From positions 1-7,745 of the forward strand of contig JAICKT010000208.1 of the NCBI GenBank assembly GCA_025927795.1: a DNA stretch of 7,745 nt, read 5' to 3'. The stretch is from Parafilimonas sp. Lineage in GTDB: Bacteria; Bacteroidota; Bacteroidia; Chitinophagales; Chitinophagaceae. Shown in pieces: positions 7,616 through 7,745 of the stretch (the stretch's first letter is position 1; every line of letters begins with the position of its first letter). The notes under the pieces are model-generated. The model saw only the letters and a list, made by a program, of their open reading frames with translations, was not told the origin of the DNA and searched no databases. The translations under genes and the position numbers were made by a program.

Positions 7616-7678
7616 TTTAAAATACCAATTGTGCTTATTGGTCCTTTTACTCTGTTTAGAGAAGAGTGTTTGATATAA
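7598..7678 (+). CDS. Possible 26-residue hydrophobic peptide or gene remnant
   Basis: The frame opens at ATG 7598 inside copy D and stops at TAA 7676-7678. The peptide begins 'MRTIKLFKIPIVLIG', with a basic end followed by a hydrophobic stretch, so it resembles the front of a signal peptide or a small membrane peptide. It may be a leader peptide, a decayed gene start or chance. I recognise no family, and the frame contains the left arm of the 12-base inverted repeat. Confidence 0.15.
   Translation: MRTIKLFKIPIVLIGPFTLFREECLI
7624..7642 (+). terminator. Weak hairpin that could end the lipoprotein transcript
   Basis: ACCAAT (7624-7629) pairs with ATTGGT (7637-7642) around a seven-base loop, followed by CCTTTT. 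The stem is short and A-T rich and the T run has only four bases, so termination would be weak. ATTGGT is also part of the longer inverted repeat, so two pairings compete. Confidence 0.25.
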
Positions 7679-7737
7679 CATCCATGCATAAACGAAAATA
7701 AATTTCCCGGAAGCAATGTTGAAAAACCAATAAGCAC
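7631..7737. repeat. Perfect 12-base inverted repeat around an 83-base spacer
   Basis: GTGCTTATTGGT at 7631-7642 is the exact reverse complement of ACCAATAAGCAC at 7726-7737. The spacer holds element copy C. The right arm ends one base before a possible ATG at 7739. This could be a long-range RNA stem, the boundary of a small invertible segment, or chance. No recombinase is visible here. Confidence 0.5.
7670..7699 (+). repeat. Intergenic element, copy C, before the window's right edge
   Basis: TTGATATAAC (7670-7679), four differing bases, then ATGCATAAACGAAAAT. It matches copy B at 24 of 30 bases without gaps. Its internal ATG (7684) opens only M-H-K-R-K before a stop. If it is a promoter or leader element, it would serve a gene starting near 7739. 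Confidence 0.5.
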
Positions 7738-7738
7738 G

Positions 7739-7745
7739 ATGAAAA
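7739..7745 (+). CDS. Possible start of a further gene, cut off by the window
   Basis: ATG at 7739-7741 is followed by AAA and a single A, giving M-K as in a signal peptide. The A-rich upstream sequence and the nearby element copy C resemble the region before the lipoprotein gene. With only seven bases visible this is a guess from position. Confidence 0.25.

Noticed and set aside
7669..7706. TTTG (7669-7672) and TAAATTTC (7699-7706) as a promoter for the gene at the right edge
   Set aside because: The boxes are 26 bases apart instead of about 19-21, and the second lacks the final G.
7716..7733. Five-codon frame M-L-K-N-Q before ATG 7739
   Set aside because: It is too short to distinguish from chance and has no counterpart in the other intergenic elements.
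7420..7737. Minus-strand frame of 105 residues over the end of the lipoprotein gene and the right gap
   Set aside because: It overlaps a convincing gene, starts with GTG inside an inverted-repeat arm, and has no recognisable feature.

Overview
This window looks like chromosomal DNA of a member of the Bacteroidota, and I would guess the Chitinophagales. The basis is the AT-rich composition, A-rich start regions without Shine-Dalgarno sequences, very large FtsX/MacB-type permeases ending in the tail 'NPV(K/E)SLRSE', and a small lipoprotein with the short signal peptide usual in this phylum. The phylum call is fairly secure; anything finer is inference.

All recognisable genes lie on the + strand. 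Positions 1-1887 hold the 3' part of a first ABC-transporter permease, whose start lies outside the window. Positions 1985-4366 and 4442-6898 hold two complete paralogues of 793 and 818 residues. Each has two fused FtsX modules, about eight membrane segments and two large extracytoplasmic domains. The genes are separated by 97 and 74-75 bases. Then come a 96-base gap, a 190-residue lipoprotein of unknown function (6995-7567), a 171-base gap rich in small signals, and a possible start of another gene at 7739. There is no stretch above 300 bases without a gene.

The three permeases belong to the mechanotransmission class of ABC systems (MacB, LolCDE, FtsEX, BceAB relatives). These normally need a separate or fused ATPase, and none is encoded here. 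They probably use an ATPase encoded further upstream or elsewhere. The substrate cannot be told from the sequence. The lipoprotein could be a partner or just a neighbour.

The least ordinary signals are between the genes. A roughly 30-base element occurs three times with fixed internal spacing (6952-6983, 7584-7615, 7670-7699), with a weaker relative before the second permease (1924-1958). Each copy has an ATG at the same internal position that opens a very short reading frame; the one before the lipoprotein gene overlaps its start as ATGA. Two further signals are a perfect 12-base inverted repeat at 7631-7642 and 7726-7737, and codon-level identity of the 3' ends of otherwise diverged permease genes. 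I see no CRISPR array, transposase, tRNA, rRNA or phage gene, and no clearly new multi-gene system.
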